From NCBI GenBank assembly GCA_040081465.1, contig JBEBGL010000018.1, positions 1 through 41,323 of the forward strand: DNA of 41,323 nucleotides. The letters are read 5' to 3'. Position numbers and translations under genes: made by a program. The DNA comes from UBA668 sp040081465 (lineage in GTDB: Bacteria; Actinomycetota; Acidimicrobiia; Acidimicrobiales; Ilumatobacteraceae). The first letter of the stretch is position 1, and the number at the start of each line of letters is the position of its first letter. Below the pieces are notes generated by a model. That model ran no database searches. It was not told the origin of the DNA and worked only from the letters and a program-made list of their open reading frames with translations. Below are positions 15,154 to 23,565 of the stretch, piece after piece.

Positions 15154-16425
15154 ATGTCGACGATTGAAGCGCAGTACATCGCACGCACACCGAACTCGGC
15201 CGCCATGGGACCGCGCGCACAGAAGGTGATGCCGGCTGGCGATACCCGCGCTGCTGGGTATCACACCCCATACCCACTCACGATCGCCTCCGCCAAAGGC
15301 GTGACGCTGACCGACATCGACGGCAACGACTACCTCGACCTGTCGAACAACTTCACCAGCCTGCTGCACGGCCACGCGTATCAACCGATTGTCGACGCCG
15401 TGTCACGCGTCATCGGCGCCGGAACCGCGTGGCCGGCGCGCAACAACACCCAGGTCGAGTTGGCAGAACTGATTTGCGAACGCGTGCCCTCGATCGATCT
15501 CGTTCGTTTCTGCAACAGCGGTAGTGAGGCGAACATGTTGGCGCTGCACGTAGCGCGCACGCACACTGGTCGCCACAAGGTTTTGATGGCGCAACACGGC
15601 TATCACGGCAGTCACGAGGCGTTCGAAGCCGGCTACTTCGGCAACACCGGCGACAAGGCGTGGCCGCACACCATCGTTGCGCCGTGGGGTGATGCCACTG
15701 CCTTCGAATCGATTCTTGCGGAGCAAGGCGACGAGATCGCCGCCGTGTTCCTGGAAGGTGCGATGGGCGCATCGGGTTTGGTTCAGGCACCGACCGAGTT
15801 CTTCCAGCGAGTGATCGACGCGACCCATCGCGCGGGCGCAGTGTTTGTGCTTGACGAGGTGATCACGTTGCGACTTTCGACCGGTGGTCATCAAGTGAAC
15901 CTCGGCATCAAGCCCGACCTGACCACGTTGGGCAAGATCATCGGCGGCGGTTACCCGGTTGGTGCAGTCGGCGGACGCGCCGATCTGATGAGCCTGCTGG
16001 ATCCGACACGCGGCCGCATCTTTCACAGTGGAACCTTCAACGGCAATCCCGTGACAACGGCAGCGGGTGTCGTCTCATACGGGCACCTCACGTCCGACGC
16101 GGTAACGCGCATGGCCACACAAGCCGACCGCCTCGAGAAGCACCTTGCCGATTCGGCCGCACGCGCCGGGCTGCCGTTCTCGTGTCGCAAAGTCGGGTCG
16201 TTGCTGAACTTGTACTTCAGCGACACGCTCCCGAGGGCAGCACTCGTCCGCGACGACACCGAGACGATGCGACTGGTACACCTCGCAGGGATGAATCATG
16301 GGCTGTACTTCGCGTCCCGCGGCCTGGTCGTGTTGTCGACCGTGATGACCGACGAACACATTGACGAAATGTGCAGCCGCTTCGATGCCGTGTTCGCTGA
16401 TGTCGCAGTCGAGGCACCAGTTTGA
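15154..16425 (+). CDS. Class-III PLP aminotransferase (glutamate-1-semialdehyde aminomutase-like)
   Basis: A 423-residue fold-type I PLP enzyme. NSGSEANMLALHVAR binds the phosphate of PLP, HGYHGSHEAF stacks on the ring, VFVLDEV holds the pyridine N, TLGKIIGGGYPVGAVGG carries the Schiff-base Lys, and FHSGTFNGNPVTTAAG completes the site. The overall pattern is closest to HemL/GSA aminomutase-type proteins. Its setting away from haem genes, next to an M20 peptidase, suggests a catabolic or biosynthetic transaminase. The amino donor and substrate are unknown. It ends in an overlap with the TTG start of the following lipoprotein. Confidence 0.9.
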   Translation: MSTIEAQYIARTPNSAAMGPRAQKVMPAGDTRAAGYHTPYPLTIASAKGVTLTDIDGNDYLDLSNNFTSLLHGHAYQPIVDAVSRVIGAGTAWPARNNTQVELAELICERVPSIDLVRFCNSGSEANMLALHVARTHTGRHKVLMAQHGYHGSHEAFEAGYFGNTGDKAWPHTIVAPWGDATAFESILAEQGDEIAAVFLEGAMGASGLVQAPTEFFQRVIDATHRAGAVFVLDEVITLRLSTGGHQVNLGIKPDLTTLGKIIGGGYPVGAVGGRADLMSLLDPTRGRIFHSGTFNGNPVTTAAGVVSYGHLTSDAVTRMATQADRLEKHLADSAARAGLPFSCRKVGSLLNLYFSDTLPRAALVRDDTETMRLVHLAGMNHGLYFASRGLVVLSTVMTDEHIDEMCSRFDAVFADVAVEAPV

Positions 16426-17396
16426 AGCTGGTCGCCGCTGCCGTCTCGGTAGCGCTGCTCGTTGCGTGCGGTGGCGACGATGGCGCAGACGACGCGACGA
16501 CCTCCGCACCGACAACCACGCAGCCGGCATTCGTTCAGGTCGACGTGCAGGCTGTCATCGAGATTGGCGGCGGTGAAGCCTTAGGTCTCACCATCGACGA
16601 CTCATCCGTGTGGGCGGTGTCATTCGAAACGTCGACGATCGCAAAGGTCGATCCGGCCACTAACGCGGTTTTGGATGTAGTCGACCTCGAGGGGAGTGCC
16701 GCGTCCGCGCTTGCAATCGGAAATGACGTGTGGGTTGCTGGCTATGGTTCGGCAGCGGGCACGAACTTGTACCGCGTCGACGCGGATTCGGCGACGCTGA
16801 CGAGCAGGTTCGGGGTTGGCGAGCTGTGCTGCGACCTCTCGTTCGGTGACGAATCGTTGTGGGCAATCGATCCATCGGGTCGCCTGCTCCTGATCGACCC
16901 AATCACTGGCGACCTGCTCCGTCAGGACCCGATCACTATTGATCGCAACGCACACACCAACGTGGTCTACGCCAACGGTTTCGTTTGGTTCGCGAGCGAC
17001 ACCACTGCACTCTCGCGATTCGATCCGACGTCGGGCGCGATCGATACCTTCGATGTCGGCGGTGGAGTTCCGTTTGTGGCGCGCGAAGGTCTTCTGTGGG
17101 GCGCGTCGGCCACCGAGATCTGGGCGGTCGATGCTGACGGGGCGGTCGTCGAGCGCGTTGGCGTGGCGGACTCGATCGAGGTGCTTTCTCTAGAAGTTGT
17201 CGGGTCCGAACTCTGGGTCGGCATTCGCCACCCGGGTTATGTCGGAGCGGTGCTACGTATCCAACGATCGAGCGGCGCCTTGGTGCAAGAGTTCGCCGAC
17301 ATCGAGATTCCGGCGCGCATGGTCGTTGGTTTTGGGTCGCTGTGGATCACCGACTCTGGCGGTAGCAGCCTGTATCGACTCGGGCCGCTTCCATAA
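16422..17396 (+). CDS. Lipoprotein with YVTN/NHL-like beta-propeller repeats
   Basis: A 324-residue lipoprotein. The signal is KLVAAAVSVALLVAC with Cys16 in an LVAC lipobox, then GGDDGADDATTSAPTTT as a flexible linker. The mature domain shows repeated W-[AV]-V/I-D and x-x-D-x-x-T units about 40 residues apart (VWAVSFETSTIAKVD, VWVAGYGS, LWAIDPSGRLLLID, VWFASDTTALSRFD, IWAVDADG, LWVGIRHPG, LWITDSGGSSLYRLG), the mark of a propeller of six or seven blades. It should sit on the outer face of the membrane and bind a ligand or protein. The TTG start overlaps the aminotransferase stop (TTGA). Confidence 0.82.
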   Translation: MKLVAAAVSVALLVACGGDDGADDATTSAPTTTQPAFVQVDVQAVIEIGGGEALGLTIDDSSVWAVSFETSTIAKVDPATNAVLDVVDLEGSAASALAIGNDVWVAGYGSAAGTNLYRVDADSATLTSRFGVGELCCDLSFGDESLWAIDPSGRLLLIDPITGDLLRQDPITIDRNAHTNVVYANGFVWFASDTTALSRFDPTSGAIDTFDVGGGVPFVAREGLLWGASATEIWAVDADGAVVERVGVADSIEVLSLEVVGSELWVGIRHPGYVGAVLRIQRSSGALVQEFADIEIPARMVVGFGSLWITDSGGSSLYRLGPLP

Positions 17397-17409
17397 TTTT
17401 CCTGTCCGT

Positions 17410-17436
17410 TGTCGAAATCCGCGAAGCTCGTTCGTC
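17410..17436 (+). promoter_or_regulatory. Candidate ECF42-type promoter upstream of DGPF/ECF42 pair
   Basis: TGTCGA (17410-17415), a 17-bp spacer, then CGTC (17433-17436). From memory, the ECF42 group in Streptomyces uses TGTCGA at -35 and CGA/TC at -10, and the match and spacing here agree. It lies 45 bp upstream of the DGPF gene, whose AAGGAG Shine-Dalgarno is at 17468-17473. This would be autoregulation. Confidence 0.65.
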
Positions 17437-17480
17437 GGAATGGTGACAGCATCCGCAACTCGAAAACAAGGAGCAACGAA

Positions 17481-17852
17481 ATGCCACGTTATGCAGCACT
17501 GATTTACGAAGACCGCGCCAACGAGCTGAAGGCTCCGACTGCAGAAGAATGGGGAGCGGTCATGGCCGAATACACCGACTTCGGCGATCGCGCCGGAGCC
17601 GCTGGCGTGATTGGCGGCGGCGAAGCATTGCAGCCAACCGCCACCGCCACGACGGTGCACGTCAAGGGCGGCAAGGGGGGCGAGGTAGTCACCACCGACG
17701 GACCGTTCGCCGAGACGAAGGAAGTGCTCGGCGGCTTCTACCTGCTGGATTGCGCCAACCTCGACGAGGCCTTGAAGTGGGCCGCGCAGATTCCTGGCGC
17801 TTGGCACGGCAAGGTCGAAGTTCGTCCGGTGATTGACTTCAGTGAGATGTGA
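17481..17852 (+). CDS. DGPF-type YCII-domain protein
   Basis: A 123-residue small protein with PRYAALIYED at the N-terminus, TDGPFAETKEVLGGFYLLD in the second half (the TDGPF...KE...GGF motif that names DGPF proteins), and ALKWAAQIPGAWHGKVEVRPV at the end. YCII/DGPF proteins have a ferredoxin-like fold. Their enzyme activity is not established, but they are the standard neighbours and targets of ECF42 sigma factors. The ATG at 17481 is set by AAGGAG 7 nt upstream. The sigma gene starts 10 bp after its stop. Confidence 0.92.
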   Translation: MPRYAALIYEDRANELKAPTAEEWGAVMAEYTDFGDRAGAAGVIGGGEALQPTATATTVHVKGGKGGEVVTTDGPFAETKEVLGGFYLLDCANLDEALKWAAQIPGAWHGKVEVRPVIDFSEM

Positions 17853-17862
17853 CTGAAGCGGT

Positions 17863-19116
17863 GTGAGCGAACCGCTTGAACAGATGATCCGTCACGAGGG
17901 TGGCCGCGTGTTGGCCACCCTCGTGCGGCTCGTCGGCAACATCGACATCGCGGAGGACGCGGTGCAGGATGCAGTGGTCGATGCGCTTCGGCGTTGGCCG
18001 ACCGAAGGAGTGCCAGCAAATCCCGCGGCGTGGATGACCACCGCCGCTCGCAACCGTGCGCTCGACGTGTTGCGTCGCGAGTCGAAGCGCACTGCCAAAG
18101 AGACCGACGCCCGATTGCTGGACGAGATGTCGCTGGCGTTGAGCGAAGTCACCACCGACTCGATGGTGCGCGACGATCTATTGCGACTTCTCTTCACCTG
18201 TTGTCACCCCGCTCTTGCGACCGAGTCGCAGTTGGCGCTGGCGCTACGCACTCTGTGCGGCATGACGACTGGCGAGATCGCAGCCGTCTTCCTTGTGCCC
18301 GAGCCGACGATGGGTCAGCGGATCAGTCGTGCGAAGAAAAAGATTGCCGCTGCGCGAATTCCCTACCGAGTCCCCGCCGACCACGAACTCCCCGACCGGC
18401 TACCTGCGGTGCTGCAGGTTGTGCACGCCGTTATCACCGCTGGCCATCACTCGCCGGAAGGTCGCCTTGATTCGCGTGCCGATCTTGCTACCGAGGGTGT
18501 GCGGCTGGCGCGGTTGCTAACGGAACTGATGCCTGACGAGCCCGAGTGCACCGGTCTGCTTGCGCTGGCACTAGCCACGCACGCTCGGCGCGATGCGCGA
18601 CTTGATGCGAATGGGCGAGTCGTGTTACTCGCCGATCAGGATCGAGCGGCGTGGGACCAGAGCGAGATCGAGACTGCGGCCACGATGCTGGATCGTGTTG
18701 TGCGGTTGCATCGCCCTGGCCGCTATCAAATCGAGGCTGCCATTGCTTGCTTGCACGGCATCGCGCCCGACTTCGCTGCTACCGACTGGTCGCAGATCGC
18801 CAGCCTCTACGCAACGCTCGAACTCTTGCTACCGACGCCCATCGTGCGCGTGAACCGCGCCGTTGCAGTCGCCCACGCGCAAGATGCCGCCGCCGGCTTG
18901 GCCGTACTCGATCAACCCGACATCGACATGTCGGCCGTCGAAAGTTGGCATCTCTACTGGAGCACTCGCGGCGAGTTGCTCGCTCGCTCGGGCGATCCGA
19001 CCGCTGCCCTTGAAGCTTTCGATCTCGCGCTGGAATGCGTGTCGAACGACAGTGATCGTGAGTTCTTACTGAAACGACGCGGCGCTGTCGCCGGTGAACG
19101 CCGCGAGGCGTCGTGA
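17863..19116 (+). CDS. ECF42-group RNA polymerase sigma factor with C-terminal TPR-like extension
   Basis: A 417-residue sigma factor, more than twice the usual ECF length. Region 2 is near the N-terminus (DIAEDAVQDAVVDALRRWPTEGVPANPAAWMTTAARNRALDVLRRE). Region 4 has the LRTLCGMTTGEIAAVFLVPEPTMGQRISRAKKKI helix-turn-helix. The remainder (about residues 180-417) is alpha-helical with TPR-like repeats and is the ECF42 signature extension, needed for activity in studied members. No anti-sigma gene is adjacent, which fits that group. The GTG start is 10 bp after the DGPF gene. Its last 51 bp overlap the end of the convergent oxidoreductase gene. Confidence 0.93.
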   Translation: MSEPLEQMIRHEGGRVLATLVRLVGNIDIAEDAVQDAVVDALRRWPTEGVPANPAAWMTTAARNRALDVLRRESKRTAKETDARLLDEMSLALSEVTTDSMVRDDLLRLLFTCCHPALATESQLALALRTLCGMTTGEIAAVFLVPEPTMGQRISRAKKKIAAARIPYRVPADHELPDRLPAVLQVVHAVITAGHHSPEGRLDSRADLATEGVRLARLLTELMPDEPECTGLLALALATHARRDARLDANGRVVLLADQDRAAWDQSEIETAATMLDRVVRLHRPGRYQIEAAIACLHGIAPDFAATDWSQIASLYATLELLLPTPIVRVNRAVAVAHAQDAAAGLAVLDQPDIDMSAVESWHLYWSTRGELLARSGDPTAALEAFDLALECVSNDSDREFLLKRRGAVAGERREAS

Positions 19117-22100
19117 CAGCTCTTCGCGATACGCGATAGCTCGATCCCACTTGATGTGTTCGTAGCCACGTACTCGATCGGGCAGCGATGCAATCGCGAT
19201 GATCTCCGGAAGCGTGCTGGCCGAGACATTCGGTAGCAATGACTCGATGGCGGCGATGTACTCGGGAATCATCTCGCGCTCGAGTCGGCGCACCTTTGCC
19301 AAGCCGAAGAAATCGAGCGGCGTGCCGCGCAGCTTGCGCATCGCGCGCAACACCCAGAATGCGGGGGTCGCCCAGCGACCAAGGCGCAGCTTGTTCTTCA
19401 TTCCCATCGCTCGCAGAGCTGGCGGATGAAGCAGCCACGTCACACGAGTGCGTGCGCCGCCGACTGAGCGAGCTTGCTTGCGCGCCTCGGGTAGCAGCAT
19501 CAGTCGAGCGACTTCGTACTCGTCTTTGTACGCCATCAACTTGTGTAGATGGTGGGCGACGGCGTCGGTGAGTTCGTCGTTGCCGGCCTCCGCGACCTTG
19601 TCGATGACGGCGTCGAACTTCTTCGCGTAGCCAGCCGATTGGTAGCCAACGAGATCGGCCGAAAGGCGTGCACGCAGCGGCCCTTCCTCGACAGGTGCGA
19701 CGAAGCCAGCAGCGACGTCGGTAGCTGCGGCGTCGGCAACCCAAGCCCGACCCCAGCTAAATGCAGCCAAGTTCTTCTCGACCGCGACGCCATTCAGCGT
19801 GATCGCGCGCTCGACATATTCGACACCCACTGGAACATGGCCAGCCTGCACGGCGACGCCAAGCATGAACACATTGACGCTGCCGCTATCGCCGAGCAAC
19901 GCAATCGTCAGTCGCTGCGCATCGACTCGCACAGCGCTGCCGGAATTGTCGTCGAGGCGAGCACCCACCTCAGCGAGCGGGTATGGGCGGCTGGGGTTGA
20001 CCACCATCGATCCGGTCGCAACTGCAGCGGTGTTGGCGACGACCACTGTGTGGCCTGCGGCCATCGTGCGCAACGTTGCATCGCCGCCGGCCACAAGCTG
20101 ATCGAAGGCGAGAATGACATCGACGGAACCGGCGGTCGCCTTGTTCGACGAGTGCGGTCGTGTGCGCGAGAACCGCAGATCGCTGACCACCGGCCCAGCC
20201 TTCTGTGACAAGCCGGTCTGGTCGAGGCCGCGCACGTGGTAGCCAGCCAACATCGCTGCGGTGCCCAGGATCTGGCTAATGGTGACGACGCCGGTGCCGC
20301 CAATGCCGGCCATGCGGATCGTGTAGTCCTCGAGATCTGTGTCGACCGATTGCGGTGCCGGAACGACAGGTGGCGTCTTGCGAGCGGCCTTCTGTGCTGT
20401 GCGGCTGCGCTTATTCCCTGCGGGCGCAATCGTCACGTTCATGAATGCTGGGCAGTCGCCCTTCATGCACGACAGGTCGAAGTTGCACGAGTCTTGATCG
20501 ATGCGGGTCTTGCGACCGTATGGAGTGTCGACCGGTTGCACAGATAGGCAGTTGCTCTTGTCGCCGCAATCTCCGCAGCCTTCGCATATCCGCTCGTTGA
20601 TCACGACTCGGAACTTCGGCGCTTCGATGGTGTTGCGCTTGCGGTCGCGTCGCAATTCGGCGGCGCAGCGCTGATCGTGAATCAGCACGGTGCAGCCAGG
20701 CACAAATGCCAAGTGTTCCTGAGCCTCGATGAGCCGCCCGCGACCCCACACACGAACACCGACCGGAATGTCGGCTTGTCGGTAACGGGAGAGATCGTCC
20801 GTGGTCACGATGATCTCCTTAACGCCTTCAGCGGAGAGCACGCGGCAGAGAGTCAACACGTCGAGTTGGCCAAACGGCTCTTGGCCGCCGGTCATCGACA
20901 CCGCACCGTTGTACAAAATCTTGTAGGTCATGTTCGCGCCGTTCGCGATCGCGGCGCGCACGGCGGTCATTCCACTGTGGAAGAGCGTGCCGTCGCCAAT
21001 GTTCTGGAAGAGATGCGGAGTGTCGACGAACGGCGCAATCCCAAACCACTGGGCACCCTCGTTGCCCATCGATGTGATGCCGACGATGTTGCCGCGGCGC
21101 TCGGGCTCCATCAGCATCACCATGCTGTGGCACCCGATCCCAGCGCCGACGAGTGAACCTTCGGGCGCTTTCGTCGATGAGTTGTGCGGGCAACCCGAGC
21201 AGAAGTACGGCGAACGACTAACCGACAATGGGATCAACTCACGCGGTGCGGGAGGTTCTGGTGTCATGCGATCGGAAAGGCGGGCAGTGAGTCGCCGACG
21301 CAACATCGGCGCAATCGAGTCGGCCTCGAGCGTGCCAGTAAACGGGAACAGTGCCGCGTCGTTTGGTGCGTGCTTGCCGTACACCATCGGCGCATTCGCC
21401 CGTCCGTACAACGCATCCTTCACTAACCACTCGAGGTTTGGCGCCTTCTCTTCCACGACGACTACCTCTGCCAGACCTTCCGCGAATTCGCGAACCAGCG
21501 TTGCGTCGAGCGGAACCGGCATTCCCAACTTGAACAGTCGGATTCCGGCAGCACGCAGTTCGTCGGCGGTGCGGAAGCCAAGCAGTCGCAATGCTTCCAA
21601 CGTCTCGTGGAACGTGTGCCCGCTGGCCGCGATTCCGATCCAGTCTTTCGGACCGCGGACCGGAATCGTGTTGAGATGATTGAGCACGCCGTACTCGGAT
21701 GCGAGCTTCAGTCGAACCTCGTGGAATTCCTTCTCCAACGCGACGGTGTAGGGGGTGATGATTTCGCCGCTCGGGGATGGCACCCACAACTTGCCGTTGA
21801 CCTGCATCGTCGGCACGATCGGTTTGATGCGCTCGGGATGGAGCTCGACTGAACCAGTGCCATCGGCGACAGCCTCGACCACCTTGATGCTTGCCCACAC
21901 ACCGCATGCTCGCGACAGCGCGATCGCGTGCCTTCCGAGATCGATCGCCTCTTGCACGTCGCCCGGATAGATGATGGGCATGTTCAAGTCGACCAACGTG
22001 GCACCGCTGCTGCTGGGGAGTGTGCTGCTCTTGGCTGTCGGGTCGTCGCCAACCAATGCCAACGCGCCGCCCATCGCGGATGTGCCGGCGAACACCGCGT

Positions 22101-22485
22101 GGCGCAAGGCGTCACTGGCGCGATCTAGGCCAGGCGCCTTGCCGTACCAAATGCCGATAACACCGTCGTAGCGACAGGTGTCGACCGTTACCGCGAGTTG
22201 CGTACCCATCACCGCGGTCGCGGCGAGTTCCTCGTTCATGCCCGGCTGGAAAACCATCTTCAGTCCATCGGCGTCTGCCAACTTCGCGGCAGCGGTGACA
22301 TCGCGATCGAAGCCGGCAAGCGGACTGCCCGGGTAACCGGTGATGTAGGCGGCGGTGTTCAGTCCCGCGATGCGGTCAGCGCGTAGCTGCTCGTACGGCA
22401 AACGAGCGAGTGCTTGCGAGCCGCTGAGAAACGCGCGACCTTCGTCGCTGCGATAGCGGTCGGTCAGCTGGTAGGTGTCGGTCAC
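19066..22485 (-). CDS. Fused indolepyruvate/2-oxoacid ferredoxin oxidoreductase
   Basis: A 1139-residue single-chain enzyme. The N-terminal pyrimidine-type TPP domain shows GYPGSPLAGFDRD. The central TPP domain has YFCSGCPHNSST and GAGIGCHSMVML. A ferredoxin-like part follows with ICEGCGDCGDKSNC and a second Cys group (CNFDLSCMKGDC), and the C-terminal gamma domain starts IRMAGIGGTGVVT. This is the long fused IorA/IorB form that oxidises aryl or branched 2-oxoacids to acyl-CoA with ferredoxin as acceptor. Start: the GTG at 22485 overlaps the upstream stop as GTGA; a GTG at 22491 is the alternative. A small ferredoxin is encoded at 25312. The 3' end overlaps the ECF42 gene. Confidence 0.93.
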   Translation of the reverse strand: MTDTYQLTDRYRSDEGRAFLSGSQALARLPYEQLRADRIAGLNTAAYITGYPGSPLAGFDRDVTAAAKLADADGLKMVFQPGMNEELAATAVMGTQLAVTVDTCRYDGVIGIWYGKAPGLDRASDALRHAVFAGTSAMGGALALVGDDPTAKSSTLPSSSGATLVDLNMPIIYPGDVQEAIDLGRHAIALSRACGVWASIKVVEAVADGTGSVELHPERIKPIVPTMQVNGKLWVPSPSGEIITPYTVALEKEFHEVRLKLASEYGVLNHLNTIPVRGPKDWIGIAASGHTFHETLEALRLLGFRTADELRAAGIRLFKLGMPVPLDATLVREFAEGLAEVVVVEEKAPNLEWLVKDALYGRANAPMVYGKHAPNDAALFPFTGTLEADSIAPMLRRRLTARLSDRMTPEPPAPRELIPLSVSRSPYFCSGCPHNSSTKAPEGSLVGAGIGCHSMVMLMEPERRGNIVGITSMGNEGAQWFGIAPFVDTPHLFQNIGDGTLFHSGMTAVRAAIANGANMTYKILYNGAVSMTGGQEPFGQLDVLTLCRVLSAEGVKEIIVTTDDLSRYRQADIPVGVRVWGRGRLIEAQEHLAFVPGCTVLIHDQRCAAELRRDRKRNTIEAPKFRVVINERICEGCGDCGDKSNCLSVQPVDTPYGRKTRIDQDSCNFDLSCMKGDCPAFMNVTIAPAGNKRSRTAQKAARKTPPVVPAPQSVDTDLEDYTIRMAGIGGTGVVTISQILGTAAMLAGYHVRGLDQTGLSQKAGPVVSDLRFSRTRPHSSNKATAGSVDVILAFDQLVAGGDATLRTMAAGHTVVVANTAAVATGSMVVNPSRPYPLAEVGARLDDNSGSAVRVDAQRLTIALLGDSGSVNVFMLGVAVQAGHVPVGVEYVERAITLNGVAVEKNLAAFSWGRAWVADAAATDVAAGFVAPVEEGPLRARLSADLVGYQSAGYAKKFDAVIDKVAEAGNDELTDAVAHHLHKLMAYKDEYEVARLMLLPEARKQARSVGGARTRVTWLLHPPALRAMGMKNKLRLGRWATPAFWVLRAMRKLRGTPLDFFGLAKVRRLEREMIPEYIAAIESLLPNVSASTLPEIIAIASLPDRVRGYEHIKWDRAIAYREELSRRLAAFTGDSAASFQ

Positions 22486-23426
22486 AGCCACGTCGCCATG
22501 TTGCCACCTTCTGGACCCGAGCGTTGCCGACGGCTTCGCAATGTTGCCTCAATTCGAGCGACGCGTGTTCGGGCCGGGGGGTGGCTGCTTGCCAGCCGAT
22601 CTCGCCAGGTCAGTGGTCGATCGGCACCGAACTCGGCGACGAACCTGCGCAGCGCTGTCGCGAGTGGCTTCCCAAATCCCATTTCAATTGCTCGCATGTC
22701 GGCTGAGAACTCGCTGTTCTTGCCGACGATGTTCGTCAGCGCGTTGCTCAACAACAGGCCGGAGAGAAAGATCCACGAGATGGCGGTCAACAACGCGGCG
22801 ACTGTGCGCCCGATAGCCGTCAACGCCGACGAGTTGCTGCCATAGCTGGTCGTTGCGGCACTCGCGACGTTCTGCAGGAAGAACCCGATACGTGCGAGCA
22901 GCAGCACAGGCACGCTGAGCCATTGCACGAACGTCAGCGCCACCGTGTGGAGACCGAGGTGATGGCTCAATTCGTGCGCTAGTACACCCGTTAGTTCGTC
23001 ACGCGGCAGCGTCTCGATCGCGTACGAGGTCACGACCACCAGGTGGCCCCCGCACGCGAACGCGTTCAAATCGTTAGAAGGCAGCGTGGCCAACACATAG
23101 CGGCGACCTGGCAACTCGTTGGCTTGTAAAACGGGTCGCCACGCCGGCGTGAGGGCCGCCAACTGCTCGGGTGTCGGTCGGCGCGCGCCCATCAGCGGGG
23201 CCAATAACCAGACCTGCACCGGACGAAGGAACAGCAGCACCACGGCGGCCACGTATCCGAAGGCAAACCAGCCGAACGGGATCTGCCAGATCGCGTGCAC
23301 AGGCCACCAGAACACCAAGATCGCAAGCAGCCAGACGGGCGCCACCGCAACGACGGGGGCGAGCGCGGCAATCGCTGTGGAATCCACATTTCGACGGGCC
23401 GCTGTCCTGGAGCGCGCCGTTTTCAC
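22482..23426 (-). CDS. M48-family membrane zinc protease (HtpX-like)
   Basis: A 314-residue protein. Two N-terminal membrane segments (residues about 22-48 and 52-76) precede the catalytic HELSHH (151-156). A further hydrophobic region (about 163-195) and another near AALLTAISWIFLSGLLL follow, then the third zinc ligand in NSEFSADMRAIEMG. HtpX-like proteases degrade damaged membrane proteins with the active site on the cytoplasmic side. The GTG start at 23426 has TATTGT 6 nt upstream and no Shine-Dalgarno. Its stop overlaps the start of the oxidoreductase gene, an unexpected pairing that may only reflect compact packing. Confidence 0.9.
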   Translation of the reverse strand: MKTARSRTAARRNVDSTAIAALAPVVAVAPVWLLAILVFWWPVHAIWQIPFGWFAFGYVAAVVLLFLRPVQVWLLAPLMGARRPTPEQLAALTPAWRPVLQANELPGRRYVLATLPSNDLNAFACGGHLVVVTSYAIETLPRDELTGVLAHELSHHLGLHTVALTFVQWLSVPVLLLARIGFFLQNVASAATTSYGSNSSALTAIGRTVAALLTAISWIFLSGLLLSNALTNIVGKNSEFSADMRAIEMGFGKPLATALRRFVAEFGADRPLTWRDRLASSHPPARTRVARIEATLRSRRQRSGPEGGNMATWL

Positions 23427-23432
23427 GGAGCC

Positions 23433-23438
23433 ACAATA
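23433..23438 (-). promoter_or_regulatory. Candidate leaderless -10 (TATTGT) for M48 protease gene
   Basis: Read on the minus strand, TATTGT is followed by 6 nt and the GTG at 23426. The palindrome CCCCGGGG (23454-23461) lies 15 bp upstream of it and might bind a regulator. Confidence 0.45.
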
Positions 23439-23565
23439 CGAAGAATCCGCTATCCCCGGGGCCTGAAGTGCCGATAACTAGCCTGAAAAGGCGGTGTAGG
23501 TCAGTTGCGCGTCAAGAATCTGTCGTGAACTACTCGGTGACTAGTCGGGATTGAGGGAGGTGAGC
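23439..23565. other. Remainder of divergent intergenic region
   Basis: Between the M48 and HD-GYP starts. It holds the 8-bp palindrome CCCCGGGG (23454-23461) and GACTAGTC (23540-23547), and the Shine-Dalgarno GGGAGG for the HD-GYP gene. No convincing -35/-10 pair for the forward gene was found. Confidence 0.4.

Noticed and set aside
18779..19744. Reverse open frame of about 321 codons across the ECF42/oxidoreductase junction
   Set aside because: Arg/Ser-rich shadow; both flanking genes have clear domains in other frames.
23521..23547. TGTCGT followed about 16-17 bp later by AGTC, a possible second ECF42 promoter before the HD-GYP gene
   Set aside because: Mismatches in both hexamers against TGTCGA and CG[AT]C; too weak to claim.
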